From: Anaerofilum hominis
Lineage (GTDB): Bacteria; Bacillota; Clostridia; Oscillospirales; Ruminococcaceae
NCBI RefSeq assembly: GCF_014287275.1
Contig: NZ_JACONZ010000004.1
Span: 62,001-126,000 of the forward strand
DNA length: 64,000 nucleotides
Reading direction: 5' to 3'
The notes beneath the pieces were generated by a model, which saw only the letters and a list, made by a program, of their open reading frames with translations, had not been told where the DNA came from and made no database searches. Made by a program: the position numbers and the translations under genes. Of this stretch, positions 9,449 to 17,539 are shown piece by piece (position 1 is the stretch's first letter; each line of letters starts with the position of its first letter).

Positions 9449-10594
9449 TCAGGCCCTGGGCCGGTAGACGACGCGGCCGCCCACAACGGTGGCGCGCACG
9501 CGGCTGGCGATCACCAGGGGGCTGCCGTCAAAGATGGCGAGGTCCGCGTCCTTGCCCACTCGCAGGCTGCCCAGCCGGTCGTCGACCCGGCAGATGCGGG
9601 CGGCGTCGATGGTGACGGCGCGCAGCGCGGCTTCCTCGCCCAGCCCCTCCTTTGCCGCCAGGGCGGCGCACAGCGGCAGGTATTGGATGCGGGTGACGGG
9701 GTGGTCGGTGGTCAGGGCGATCAGGACCCCCGCTTTGTGCAGGACGCCGGGCGTGTGAAAATCGGACTGCTCCACCTCGATCTTGCTGCGCGAGGCCAGG
9801 GACGGCCCGACGATGGCCGGAAAACCGCTCTCGGCGATCGCGTCCGCCACGAGATGCCCCTCGGTGCAGTGGTCCAGGGTCAGCCCCAGGCCAAATTCCT
9901 TTGCGATGCGGATGGCCGTGAAAATGTCGTCCGCGCGGTGCACATGGGCTTTCAGCGGGATCTTCCCCTCGAACAGATCGCGGTAACATTCATATTGAAA
10001 GTCCGGCGGCGTGCCGCCGGATTTTTGCTGTTCCAGGTATTGGCGGGCATGGAAGAGCGCCTCGCGCAGCAGGGCGGCGATGCCCATGCGGGTGGCGGGC
10101 ATGTTGCCGTTGGGGCCGTAGTTGCCCTTGGGGTTTTCGCCAAAGGCGATCTTGAGCGCTGCGGGGGCCAAAACGACCATTTCTTCCACGCGGCGGCCAT
10201 AAGTTTTGAGAAAAGCGAACTGCCCGCCGATGACGTTGGCGCTGCCTGGGCCGATCATGGCGCCGGTGATGCCTGAGGCCAGCGCGTTGTGGAAAGCGCT
10301 GTCCATGGGGTTGATGGCGTCTATGGCCCGCAGGCAGGGGGTGATGGGGTTGGTGCCCTCATTGCAGTCATCCCCCTGCACGCCGATCTTTTCCTCCGAG
10401 ATGCCGATATGGCTGTGGGCGTCGATGATGCCCGGGTATACCTCCAGGCCCGCGGCGTCAAACACCTCTGCGCCCTCGGGCGGGTCAATATGCGGGGCGA
10501 TGCCGGCGATCCTGCCGCTGCAGGCCAGCAGATCGGCCCGCAGCGTTCCCTCCGCTTCCATGGTATGCAGTGTGCCGCCTTTGATCAAAAGCAT
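9449..10594 (-). CDS. Amidohydrolase, imidazolonepropionase-like family
   Basis: The 381-residue protein has a small N-terminal beta domain (MLLIKGGTLHTMEAEG), then PGIIDAHSHIG with the first metal ligands H60 and H62. Later ligands are suggested by KAHVHRADD, LDHCTEGH and TTDHPV, and the C-terminal strand region DADLAIFDGSPL is typical of the family. These metal-dependent enzymes open cyclic amides or remove amino groups. The substrate cannot be told, and no histidine or pyrimidine pathway genes are nearby. It is divergent from the Q/N-rich gene. Confidence 0.85.
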   Translation of the reverse strand: MLLIKGGTLHTMEAEGTLRADLLACSGRIAGIAPHIDPPEGAEVFDAAGLEVYPGIIDAHSHIGISEEKIGVQGDDCNEGTNPITPCLRAIDAINPMDSAFHNALASGITGAMIGPGSANVIGGQFAFLKTYGRRVEEMVVLAPAALKIAFGENPKGNYGPNGNMPATRMGIAALLREALFHARQYLEQQKSGGTPPDFQYECYRDLFEGKIPLKAHVHRADDIFTAIRIAKEFGLGLTLDHCTEGHLVADAIAESGFPAIVGPSLASRSKIEVEQSDFHTPGVLHKAGVLIALTTDHPVTRIQYLPLCAALAAKEGLGEEAALRAVTIDAARICRVDDRLGSLRVGKDADLAIFDGSPLVIASRVRATVVGGRVVYRPRA

Positions 10595-10699
10595 AAAACA
10601 AGCCTCCTGTGTGGATCGATTCGGGAATATTTTGGACCAATTGGCGCCAAACTATCCTCAGAACCGGAAAGATCCGGCAATATAAGGAGGCAAATAAAA

Positions 10700-11005
10700 A
10701 TGGATTTCGATTATCGCAGCAGCCAGAACCAGAACAATCAGCAGAACCAGAGCAACCGGCAGAACCAGAACAACCAGAGCAACAGCCAGAATCAGAACAG
10801 CCAGAACAACCAGAACAATCAGAGCAACAGCCAGCAGAACCAGAGCAACCGGCAGAACCAGAACAGCAGCCAGAACCAGAACAACCAGAGCAACAGCCAG
10901 AACCAGAACAGCCGGCAGAATCAGAACAACCAGCAGAACCAGAACAATCAGCAGAACCAGAACAGCCGGCAGAGCCAGAACAGCAGCCAGCAGAACAACC
11001 GCTGA
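10700..11005 (+). CDS. Q/N-rich low-complexity protein
   Basis: A textbook ribosome-binding site AAGGAGG (10684-10690) stands 9 bases before ATG. The 101-residue product begins MDFDYR and after that consists only of Gln, Asn, Ser and Arg, in irregular units such as NQNNQ, SNRQNQN and QNSRQ. There is no signal peptide, Cys or hydrophobic residue after position 5. The composition is prion-like and disordered, with scattered Arg giving net positive charge. A GC-rich hairpin lies just after the stop (11012-11035). The neighbour is spoIVB, so a spore or coat role is possible but unproven. Its function is unknown. The strong start signal is why it is called a real gene rather than a repeat artefact. 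Confidence 0.75.
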   Translation: MDFDYRSSQNQNNQQNQSNRQNQNNQSNSQNQNSQNNQNNQSNSQQNQSNRQNQNSSQNQNNQSNSQNQNSRQNQNNQQNQNNQQNQNSRQSQNSSQQNNR

Positions 11006-11078
11006 TCCCCCGCGGGCGCGGGCAGCCGCGCCCGCAAAAGAAAAGGGCGGTTTGTCCGTCCTCTTTTTCGCAGCCTTT

Positions 11079-11108
11079 CAAATATTCGCGCCCCGGCAGG
11101 AAATACTA
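11079..11108 (+). promoter_or_regulatory. Candidate forespore (sigma-F/G-type) promoter of spoIVB
   Basis: CAAATA (11079-11084) and AATACTA (11102-11108) are 17 bases apart. They differ by only a few bases from the Bacillus sigma-F/G elements (GAATA-like and CATACTA). In Bacillus spoIVB is transcribed by these sigma factors. Matching was by eye. Confidence 0.4.
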
Positions 11109-11128
11109 ACGGCCAGGGGGCGCAAAAG

Positions 11129-11196
11129 ACACCCCCGGACAGGCAGGTGAAGAGGAATATTCCCGCTGTGCCTGCCTTATTTGGGGGTGTTTTTTT
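11129..11196 (+). promoter_or_regulatory. Terminator-like hairpin overlapping the spoIVB start
   Basis: ACACCCCC (11129-11136) pairs with GGGGGTGT (11183-11190). An inner stem AGGCAGG/CCTGCCT lies at 11141-11147 and 11171-11177. Seven T residues (11190-11196) follow. The right arm is also the best ribosome-binding site for the spoIVB TTG start. The stretch GGGGGTGTTTTTTT is repeated exactly in front of sigK. It may terminate the upstream transcript, control spoIVB, or both. Confidence 0.65.
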
Positions 11197-12421
11197 GTTC
11201 AGAACGATTAAAAAAACAGCGGCATTTCTGCTGCTGTCGGTCCTGGTGCTGCTGGCTGCCCTGCGGGTGACCGTTTCCTCCATGCTGCCGGACACTTTTT
11301 ATCTTGCAGGAGAGGAGCGGCTGCGTATCGCCTCCCTGCCTTTTGTGAGCGCCCGCCAGCCGCGGGGTGAGGTCGCGGCGGCCAGCACCGAACCCGGCAG
11401 CTCTTATAACGTGGACCTGCGCCTGTTTGGCCTGCTGCCGCTCAAAACGGTGCGGGCAGAGGTGGTGCAGCGGCGCCAGGTGGAGGTCTGCGGCACCGGC
11501 TTTGGCATCAAAATGTTCTCCAGCGGCGTCATGGTCGTGGGCTTCAGCGATATCCTGAGCACCGGCGGCTATGAAAACCCCGCCAAAGAGGCGGGACTCT
11601 CGCTGGGGGACTATGTCATCACGGTGGACGGGGCCAAGGTAAAGACCAACGAGCAGATGGGGGAACTGGTGGCCAGAAGCAACGGCGTGCCGTTGGAGGT
11701 GGTCTACACCCATGACGGCGAGCGCCGCACCACCAGCCTGCAGCCGGTGAGGGACAGGACCACCGGCGGCTGGCGCGCGGGCATGTGGGTGCGGGATTCC
11801 TCCGCGGGCATCGGCACCCTTACCTTTATCGACACCAACGCCTCGGTCTTTGCCGGGCTGGGGCACAGCATCACCGATGTGGACACCGGCGAAAACGTCT
11901 CTCTGGGCAGCGGCGAGATCGTGCCGGTAGATATCTCGGGGGCCGTTGCCGGCACGCCGGGCCTGCCGGGCGAGCTCAAGGGCAGCTTCGCCAGCTTTGT
12001 GCCCATGGGCACCATCCGCGTCAACGGCGATACCGGCGTGTATGGGCTGATCTATGATACCGCGGGCAAGGGGACGATGATGGAGACCGCGCAGCAACAG
12101 GAGGTCGTGCCCGGCCCGGCCCAGATCCTGGCCACCATCGACGGCGAAGGGCCGAAAGTCTATGATGTGGAGATCGAGGAGCTCTCTTTCAACGCGGCGG
12201 ACCCGAACAAGAATATGATGCTGCACGTCACGGACAAAAAACTGCTGGCCCAGACCGGCGGCATCGTGCAGGGTATGAGCGGCAGCCCGATCATCCAGAA
12301 CGGGCGTCTGGTGGGCGCGGTCACCCACGTGCTGGTGCGCGACCCCACCCGGGGCTTTGGCATTTTTGTCGAAAATATGCTCAAAACCGCAGACCAGGTC
12401 ACCGCCGGGGCGGCCGCGTGA
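11195..12421 (+). CDS. spoIVB: SpoIVB, sporulation signalling serine peptidase (PDZ-containing)
   Basis: From the TTG at 11195 the product is 408 residues: an N-terminal signal or membrane segment (TAAFLLLSVLVLLAALRV), a PDZ domain (about 100-175, MVVGFSDILSTGG to VYTHDGERR), and a SpoIVB peptidase domain with GLGHSITD and GMSGSPIIQNGRLVGAVTH, where the Ser in SGSP is the expected nucleophile. SpoIVB is secreted from the forespore and triggers processing of pro-SigmaK, whose gene is also in this window. The frame is open further up to a GTG at 11147 without a good ribosome site. TTG is preferred because GGGGG stands 7 bases before it and because the start then matches the arrangement at sigK. 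spo0A follows, the usual order. Confidence 0.92.
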   Translation: MFRTIKKTAAFLLLSVLVLLAALRVTVSSMLPDTFYLAGEERLRIASLPFVSARQPRGEVAAASTEPGSSYNVDLRLFGLLPLKTVRAEVVQRRQVEVCGTGFGIKMFSSGVMVVGFSDILSTGGYENPAKEAGLSLGDYVITVDGAKVKTNEQMGELVARSNGVPLEVVYTHDGERRTTSLQPVRDRTTGGWRAGMWVRDSSAGIGTLTFIDTNASVFAGLGHSITDVDTGENVSLGSGEIVPVDISGAVAGTPGLPGELKGSFASFVPMGTIRVNGDTGVYGLIYDTAGKGTMMETAQQQEVVPGPAQILATIDGEGPKVYDVEIEELSFNAADPNKNMMLHVTDKKLLAQTGGIVQGMSGSPIIQNGRLVGAVTHVLVRDPTRGFGIFVENMLKTADQVTAGAAA

Positions 12422-12598
12422 GAAGCGCCGCGAAAAACAGAGGCGGTCGCTCGACAGCTTTCACGCGGAAACCCTAAAAGTAGTGGGGAAAATGCAAAAC
12501 CTCCTATTCGAAATCTGTTGCAATAAATGGAAAAATATGGTAATCTATTGCCAGTGAAGAGAGTTGCAAAGAATATACGAATATTTGGAGGAATTTGA
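12422..12598 (+). promoter_or_regulatory. spo0A upstream region
   Basis: The 177-base AT-richer gap carries CTCGACA (12450-12456), the reverse complement of TGTCGAG, one mismatch from the 0A-box core TGTCGAA. It also carries possible -35 boxes TTGCAA and TTGCCA. No single promoter stands out. GGAGGA lies before the ATG. Confidence 0.35.
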
Positions 12599-13363
12599 AT
12601 GGAAGCCAGGGCAAAAGTGTTGATGACCGATTCAAAGGACGCGCAGTCCCGCCTGTGCGCAGAGGCGCTGGAAAAAGCCGGCGCGCAGGTCATCCTGTGT
12701 GAAAAAAACGGCGCCCGCGTGCTGCAGTCGGTGCTGGAAGAGCAGCCCGACGCCTGCCTTCTCGACGCGTTTATGCCCGGCCTTGACGCCATCAGCGTCA
12801 AAGCCCGGTACGAGGAGGAACGCCCCAACGGGAAAAAGATCCTGTTCTTTGCGATGGGGAGTGCGGAGAACGACACTTTTCAAAACGAACTGATGGAGAA
12901 CGGCATCGCCTATTACTTTTTAAAGCCGTTCGATGTAAACGCCATGGCCCGCATGGTGAACAGGGCGGCGGACGGCGCGCGGCCCCAGCTTCCGTCTTTG
13001 GGCGACGACGAGTTCAAGGTGACCGAGATCCTGCATCAGATCGGCGTCCCGGCACACATCAAGGGATACCAGTTCCTGCGCTGTGCGATCCTGATGAACG
13101 TGGAGGACCCCACGCTGATCAACTCGGTCACAAAACGCCTTTATCCCGAGATCGCAAAGCGCAACGACACCACTGCCAGCCGGGTGGAGCGGGCCATCCG
13201 TCACGCCATCGAGGTGGCCTGGGACAGGGGGGACGTGGATGTGCTCAACAGCTATTTCGGTTACACCATCCACAACCTGCGCGGCAAGCCGACAAACTCG
13301 GAGTTCATCGCCATGATCTCCGACCGCATGCGGCTGGAAAAGAAGATCGGCCGGGTGGGCTGA
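12599..13363 (+). CDS. spo0A: Spo0A, master regulator of sporulation
   Basis: The 254-residue protein has an N-terminal receiver domain (about 1-125) and the Spo0A DNA-binding domain (about 140-254). The latter includes [35 protein letters not shown] and [16 protein letters not shown], which closely match the family. The phosphoacceptor is D56 (LLDAFMP) and the conserved Lys is K109 (FLKPFD). Two receiver positions are unusual: the acidic pair is D11-S12 rather than DD, and the switch Thr/Ser is A85. Position after spoIVB is conserved in endospore formers. GGAGGA precedes the start. Confidence 0.96.
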   Translation: MEARAKVLMTDSKDAQSRLCAEALEKAGAQVILCEKNGARVLQSVLEEQPDACLLDAFMPGLDAISVKARYEEERPNGKKILFFAMGSAENDTFQNELMENGIAYYFLKPFDVNAMARMVNRAADGARPQLPSLGDDEFKVTEILHQIGVPAHIKGYQFLRCAILMNVEDPTLINSVTKRLYPEIAKRNDTTASRVERAIRHAIEVAWDRGDVDVLNSYFGYTIHNLRGKPTNSEFIAMISDRMRLEKKIGRVG

Positions 13364-13384
13364 GCGGAAAACAGGGACAGATCA

Positions 13385-13413
13385 AAAGCGTGCGCTGCAG
13401 CGCGCGCTTTTTT
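13385..13413 (+). terminator. Terminator after spo0A
   Basis: AAAGCGTGCGC and GCGCGCGCTTT form a stem around TGCA, followed by a T run. Confidence 0.85.
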
Positions 13414-13534
13414 GTTTGTCCGGCGCAGCGGTCCGCGGGCTGAAAAAAGGGGCCGGACGTCCGCAGGCGGCGGGCCCAGGGGGCGGGCAAAAACTTTTTG
13501 CCGGTGCGCGGTAGATTTTTTCTTCTGATTTTAC

Positions 13535-13540
13535 TATAAT
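13535..13540 (+). promoter_or_regulatory. -10 element for the small membrane gene
   Basis: A perfect TATAAT lies 63 bases before the ATG at 13604. The -35 is poor (TAGATT region), so only the -10 is supported. Confidence 0.4.
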
Positions 13541-13603
13541 TATGCTGTCTTACTGCGCGATCCTGACAGACCATCCTACACAAGAGAAATCGGGTTGAAA
13601 CAG

Positions 13604-13948
13604 ATGAAAAAAAAGACCGCTTTTCTGGCCGGGGCGGTGACCCTGGCGGCCACCGGGCTGTTCGGGTGCATCTTCGCCCTGCTGGGCAGCTGGCGGCCGC
13701 CGGTGCCGGCAGGCCTTGCCGTGGGCTTTGGGGCCGCCTGCCTGTGCCTGTTCCTGTTCTACCGCGCTGCGAACGTGACCCCGGAGCAAAAAAGTTGGGG
13801 TATCCTGCTGTTCTTTTCGCGCTGGGTGGTGGCGGTGGCGGTCATCGCGCTTTCCCTGCTGATCCCGGCCGTCGACAGCGTGGCGGTGATCCTGCCCCTC
13901 ACCGTGCCCGTCCTTGCCGCGGCGGTGCTGATGGGCCTGGAAAAATAA
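13604..13948 (+). CDS. Small four-helix membrane protein of unknown function
   Basis: The 114-residue protein begins [10 protein letters not shown] and shows about four hydrophobic segments (around 4-24, 30-50, 65-85 and 88-110), with a short polar loop [10 protein letters not shown] between the second and third. Size and topology resemble AtpI-like or other small inner-membrane proteins, but no family signature is visible. A TTG three codons upstream (13595) could also start it, and neither start has a strong ribosome-binding site. It ends 17 bases before ispDF and is probably cotranscribed with it. Confidence 0.7.
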   Translation: MKKKTAFLAGAVTLAATGLFGCIFALLGSWRPPVPAGLAVGFGAACLCLFLFYRAANVTPEQKSWGILLFFSRWVVAVAVIALSLLIPAVDSVAVILPLTVPVLAAAVLMGLEK

Positions 13949-13965
13949 AAAAGGGGGAAAACGCG

Positions 13966-15111
13966 GTGCTGAACGGAAAAAAAGTGACGGCTGTCATCGT
14001 GGCGGCCGGAGCCTCGCGGCGGATGGGGTTTGATAAACTGTTCTATGAGCTGCAGGGCAAACCTGTGCTGGCCCATACGCTGGACGCCTTTGAGGGGCAT
14101 CCGCTCGTGGACGCCATCGTGCTGGTGGCGGGGGAGAACGAGGCACGGGTCCGGGCGCTGGCGCAGGGCCGCCCCAAGGTGGAAGCCGTGGTGCGCGGGG
14201 GCGCGACCCGGGTGGCGTCGGTGCGCGCGGGCCTTGCCGCCGCCGGGCGGCAGGGGCTGGTGGCCATCCAGGACGGCGCGCGCCCCTTTGTCAGCGAAGC
14301 GCTCGTCACCCGGGCGCTGGAGGCGGGCGCCCGCTGGGGGGCGGCCGCGCCGGCGGTGCCGGTCAAGGACACCATCAAGGTGGTGGACGCGGAGAAGTTC
14401 GTGCGCGGCACCCCGCGCCGCGACAGCCTGATGGCAGTGCAGACGCCGCAGGTGTTCGACGCGTTTCTCTACAGTGAAGCGCTGGCCGCCTGTGCGGACG
14501 ACACGGCGACGGACGACTGCGGCGTTTTTGAGGCTTTCGGCGGCCGGGTAAAGCTGGTGGAGGGCGATTACGCCAACCTGAAGATCACGACGCGGGAGGA
14601 CCTTGCGCCGTATGAGGGAAAGGAGAGGACGGCAGTGCGCATTGGACACGGATACGACGTCCACCGTCTGACAGACGGCCGCAAACTGATTTTGGGCGGC
14701 GTGGAGATCTCCTGGGAAAAGGGCCTGCTCGGTCATTCGGACGCGGACGTGCTGGTCCATGCCGTCATGGACGCGCTGCTGGGCGCCGCGGCGCTGGGCG
14801 ATATCGGCAGGCATTTCCCGGACAGCGACCCCGCCTATGCCGGCGCGGACAGCCTGGCCCTGCTGCGCCGGGTGGCCGGGCTGCTGCGGGAGGCCGGCTG
14901 GGAGCCGGAGAATATCGACGCGACTGTTCTTTGCCAGGCGCCCCGGCTGGCGCCGCATATCCCGGAGATGCGCCGGCGCATCTCCGCGGCCGCGGGCCTG
15001 CCGGAGGCCGCGGTGTCGATCAAGGCCACCACAGAGGAGGGCCTGGGCTTTACGGGCGCGGGCGAGGGCGTGGCCGCCCACGCCGTCTGCCTGCTGCGGG
15101 AAGCGGATTGA
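13966..15111 (+). CDS. ispDF: Bifunctional IspD-IspF (MEP isoprenoid pathway)
   Basis: One 381-residue frame holds two enzymes. Residues 1 to about 222 are IspD ([14 protein letters not shown] nucleotide-binding motif, [24 protein letters not shown]), which makes CDP-methylerythritol. From residue 224 comes IspF ([50 protein letters not shown]), which forms the cyclic diphosphate. The two steps are not consecutive because IspE acts between them. The start is GTG 13966 with AAGGGGG upstream. There is almost no linker, and the IspF part has its own AGGAGAGG plus GTG start (14635) inside the gene. Confidence 0.95.
   Translation: MLNGKKVTAVIVAAGASRRMGFDKLFYELQGKPVLAHTLDAFEGHPLVDAIVLVAGENEARVRALAQGRPKVEAVVRGGATRVASVRAGLAAAGRQGLVAIQDGARPFVSEALVTRALEAGARWGAAAPAVPVKDTIKVVDAEKFVRGTPRRDSLMAVQTPQVFDAFLYSEALAACADDTATDDCGVFEAFGGRVKLVEGDYANLKITTREDLAPYEGKERTAVRIGHGYDVHRLTDGRKLILGGVEISWEKGLLGHSDADVLVHAVMDALLGAAALGDIGRHFPDSDPAYAGADSLALLRRVAGLLREAGWEPENIDATVLCQAPRLAPHIPEMRRRISAAAGLPEAAVSIKATTEEGLGFTGAGEGVAAHAVCLLREAD
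14620..14637 (+). promoter_or_regulatory. Internal ribosome-binding site and GTG for stand-alone IspF
   Basis: AAGGAGAGG (14620-14628) is followed six bases later by an in-frame GTG (14635) that opens [10 protein letters not shown], the natural N terminus of IspF. Separate IspF could therefore be made from the same message. Confidence 0.5.
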
Positions 15112-15167
15112 GCTTTGCCTTTTGCGGCGGAAGATCGGCTCAAAACCGCTGTGCGGGCGCATTTGCG

Positions 15168-15196
15168 TTGAGAAAAGGGCCATATTGTGGTATACT
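15168..15196 (+). promoter_or_regulatory. cdaA promoter
   Basis: TTGAGA (15168-15173), a 17-base spacer ending in TGG, and TATACT (15191-15196) form a near-consensus extended -10 promoter. A small hairpin CTGGGAG/CTCCCGG lies in the leader about 25 bases before the cdaA start. Confidence 0.75.
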
Positions 15197-15264
15197 TAAA
15201 AAGATAGAGTAAAATAAATGCTGGGAGGAAAACTCCCGGCTTTCTTGGGAACGGAGGCTAGAGT

Positions 15265-16221
15265 ATGGGCCTGGCAGAATCCTGGAGCGCTTTCATCCGG
15301 GCGATGAACACCGGCTTTTGGAGCTTTTTAGAGGATGTGGGCAATGTTCTGCGGGATTTCAAACCCGCGGACCTGCTGGATATCGTGGTGGTCGCCTTTT
15401 TGACCTATGAACTGATCGTCCTGGTGCGGCAGACCCGGGCCGCGCAGCTGGTCAAGGGGATCCTGATCCTGTTCGTGGCCTCCTTTTTGTCGGACCTGTG
15501 GGCGATGCGCACCCTCAGCTATGTCCTGCAGAAGATCCTGCAGTTCGGCGTGCTGGCGCTGGTGGTGGTCTTTCAGCCCGAGATCCGCCGCGCCCTGGAG
15601 CAGGTGGGCCGCACCAATATCTTTGCGATCTCGATCTTCAAGGGCAAAACGCCGGACGAACAGCTGCGCGAGCGCTGGAAAACGGCCATCGCCACGGTCT
15701 GCGACGCTGCCGAGCAGATGAGCGATTCGCGCACCGGCGCGCTGATCGTGTTTGAGCGGCGCTCGAACCTGAGCGAGATCATCAAGACCGGCACGGTGCT
15801 GAACGCCGATATCAATGTGGAGGCCATCGGCACCATCTTTTATGAGGGCACGCCGCTGCACGACGGCGCGGTCGTGGTGCGGGACGCACGCATCAAGGCG
15901 GCCGGCTGCGTGCTGCCGCTGTCGGCAAATCAGGATATCAGCAAGGATATGGGCACCCGCCACCGGGCCGCGCTGGGCATGAGCGAAAATTCCGACGCGC
16001 TCTGCGTGGTGGTGTCGGAGGAGACCGGCATCATCTCGATGGCGAAAAATGGCGTGTTGATCCGCCGCCTGGACCGGCAGAACCTGTATAACCTGCTTCA
16101 GATGGAACTGATCCCCGACCCGCCCGCCGAAGAGGAGCGGCGCACACAGCGCGTGCTGAACCGGCTGCGGGGCAAGAAAGCGAAGGAGGTGAGCGTCGAT
16201 GGGGACAAAAAAGCAGAGTGA
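15265..16221 (+). CDS. cdaA: CdaA, membrane diadenylate cyclase
   Basis: The 318-residue protein has three N-terminal membrane helices (about 35-110) and a DisA_N-type cyclase domain with the catalytic motifs DGA (LHDGAVVV, about 199) and RHR (GTRHRAALG, about 232). It condenses two ATP to c-di-AMP, the second messenger for potassium, osmolyte and cell-wall control. GGAGG precedes ATG 15265. The next gene, cdaR, overlaps its end by 23 bases, the usual arrangement. Confidence 0.96.
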   Translation: MGLAESWSAFIRAMNTGFWSFLEDVGNVLRDFKPADLLDIVVVAFLTYELIVLVRQTRAAQLVKGILILFVASFLSDLWAMRTLSYVLQKILQFGVLALVVVFQPEIRRALEQVGRTNIFAISIFKGKTPDEQLRERWKTAIATVCDAAEQMSDSRTGALIVFERRSNLSEIIKTGTVLNADINVEAIGTIFYEGTPLHDGAVVVRDARIKAAGCVLPLSANQDISKDMGTRHRAALGMSENSDALCVVVSEETGIISMAKNGVLIRRLDRQNLYNLLQMELIPDPPAEEERRTQRVLNRLRGKKAKEVSVDGDKKAE

Positions 16222-17497
16222 AAAAGGCGCGAAACGCCGTTTCAGCCTGTGGAAGCTGTTTGAGAACAATCAGTTCAACGTGGTGATCTCCATCGTCATC
16301 GCCGTCCTGGCCTGGCTGGTCGTCTCGATGTATGTCAAGCCGGAGACCGAGGGCACGGTGTCCAATATCCCGGTAAAGCTGGATTACAGCGCGCAGACGC
16401 TGCAGGCAATGGGCCTGGATGTGGTCAGCGAGGGGGACGCGCCCACAGCCAACGTCCGCGTCACCGGGGACCGGGCCGTGCTGGGCGGCCTGGACCCGGA
16501 GGATATCACCGTCTATCCGCGCCTGAGCAACGTCACCGAGGCGGGCCAGTATGAGCTGGAGCTGGTGGCGGTGAAAAACGACAGCTCGGCCACCTATACC
16601 ATCAAGTCGGTGCAGCCGGCCCGCATCACGGTGCGGTTCGCCACCCTGACCCAGAAGAAGTTCGTGGTGGAGACCGACACCAGCGGGGTGAAGCCGAAAG
16701 ACGGCTACATCCTCACCAACGCCTACGCCACGCCGGGCGAGGTCACCCTCACCGGCCCCCAGGAGGAGATCCGCTCTGTGGGCCGGGTGGTGGCAAAGGT
16801 GGAGATCGGCGAAGAGCTGACCAGCACCCGCATCGCCACCGCCGGGCTGACGATCTACGATAAGGACGGCAACGTCATGAACAGCAAGGTCATCACGGTG
16901 GACGCCGAGTCGGTGGAGGTGACCGTGCCCATCCTGCAGAAAAAGAGCCTGCCGGTGACAGTCGGCTATACCAATGTGCCGGAGGGCTTTGACATCAGCC
17001 TGCTCAAGCCCAGCTTTTCCGTGGGGTCGATCAACCTGGCGGGGCCTGCGGATTCCATCCAGAACAAACAGGAGCTCTCGCTGGGCTATATCGACCTGCA
17101 AAGAGAATTTGCCCTGGGCTTTACCAAGGATTTCCCGGTAACGCTGGACACGGGGTATGAAAATCTGGATAACCTGCGGCAGATCACGGTCAGCTTTGAT
17201 ACCAGCGCTTTCTCGCAAAAGCAGGTGACGGTGGACGGCATCCGGGTCGTCAACGAGCCGCAGAACCGCACGGTCACGGTGAACACCAAACGGATCCACG
17301 ATGTCACCATCCTCGGCCTCACCGACGAAGTGGAGGCTCTGACGGGCAAGAGCGTCGTCGCGGAGATCGACGCGGGAGACCTGACCCTGGGCGAGGGGGA
17401 ACAGACCGTGCCGGTGACCATGAAGATCCCGGGCAGCTCCACCGCCTTTGCAGTGGGCAGTTACACGGCCCTGGTGGAGATCAGTGCCAACGACTGA
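16199..17497 (+). CDS. cdaR: CdaR, YbbR-domain regulator of CdaA
   Basis: The 432-residue protein has a short basic N terminus, one membrane helix (VVISIVIAVLAWLVVSMYV, about 22-40) and then repeated extracytoplasmic YbbR domains of about 80 residues each (VKLDYSAQTLQAMG, NVTEAGQYELELVAV and later copies). CdaR binds the CdaA membrane region and modulates c-di-AMP synthesis. It starts inside the cdaA end with GAAGGAGGTG upstream, so translation is likely coupled. GlmM, often third in this operon, is absent here; a dehydrogenase follows instead. Confidence 0.93.
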   Translation: MGTKKQSEKGAKRRFSLWKLFENNQFNVVISIVIAVLAWLVVSMYVKPETEGTVSNIPVKLDYSAQTLQAMGLDVVSEGDAPTANVRVTGDRAVLGGLDPEDITVYPRLSNVTEAGQYELELVAVKNDSSATYTIKSVQPARITVRFATLTQKKFVVETDTSGVKPKDGYILTNAYATPGEVTLTGPQEEIRSVGRVVAKVEIGEELTSTRIATAGLTIYDKDGNVMNSKVITVDAESVEVTVPILQKKSLPVTVGYTNVPEGFDISLLKPSFSVGSINLAGPADSIQNKQELSLGYIDLQREFALGFTKDFPVTLDTGYENLDNLRQITVSFDTSAFSQKQVTVDGIRVVNEPQNRTVTVNTKRIHDVTILGLTDEVEALTGKSVVAEIDAGDLTLGEGEQTVPVTMKIPGSSTAFAVGSYTALVEISAND

Positions 17498-17539
17498 CCC
17501 CGGGCGCCGGGGCATAAAGACATGAAAGGGGGCGGCGTC

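Noticed and set aside
10485..11081. Minus-strand open frame with Cys/Gly/Ser repeats opposite the Q/N-rich gene
   Set aside because: Mirror frame of the low-complexity coding sequence; the plus strand has the AAGGAGG start signal.
15218..15245. Leader hairpin before cdaA as an attenuator
   Set aside because: The stem is only about seven pairs and the following T run is interrupted, so termination is doubtful.
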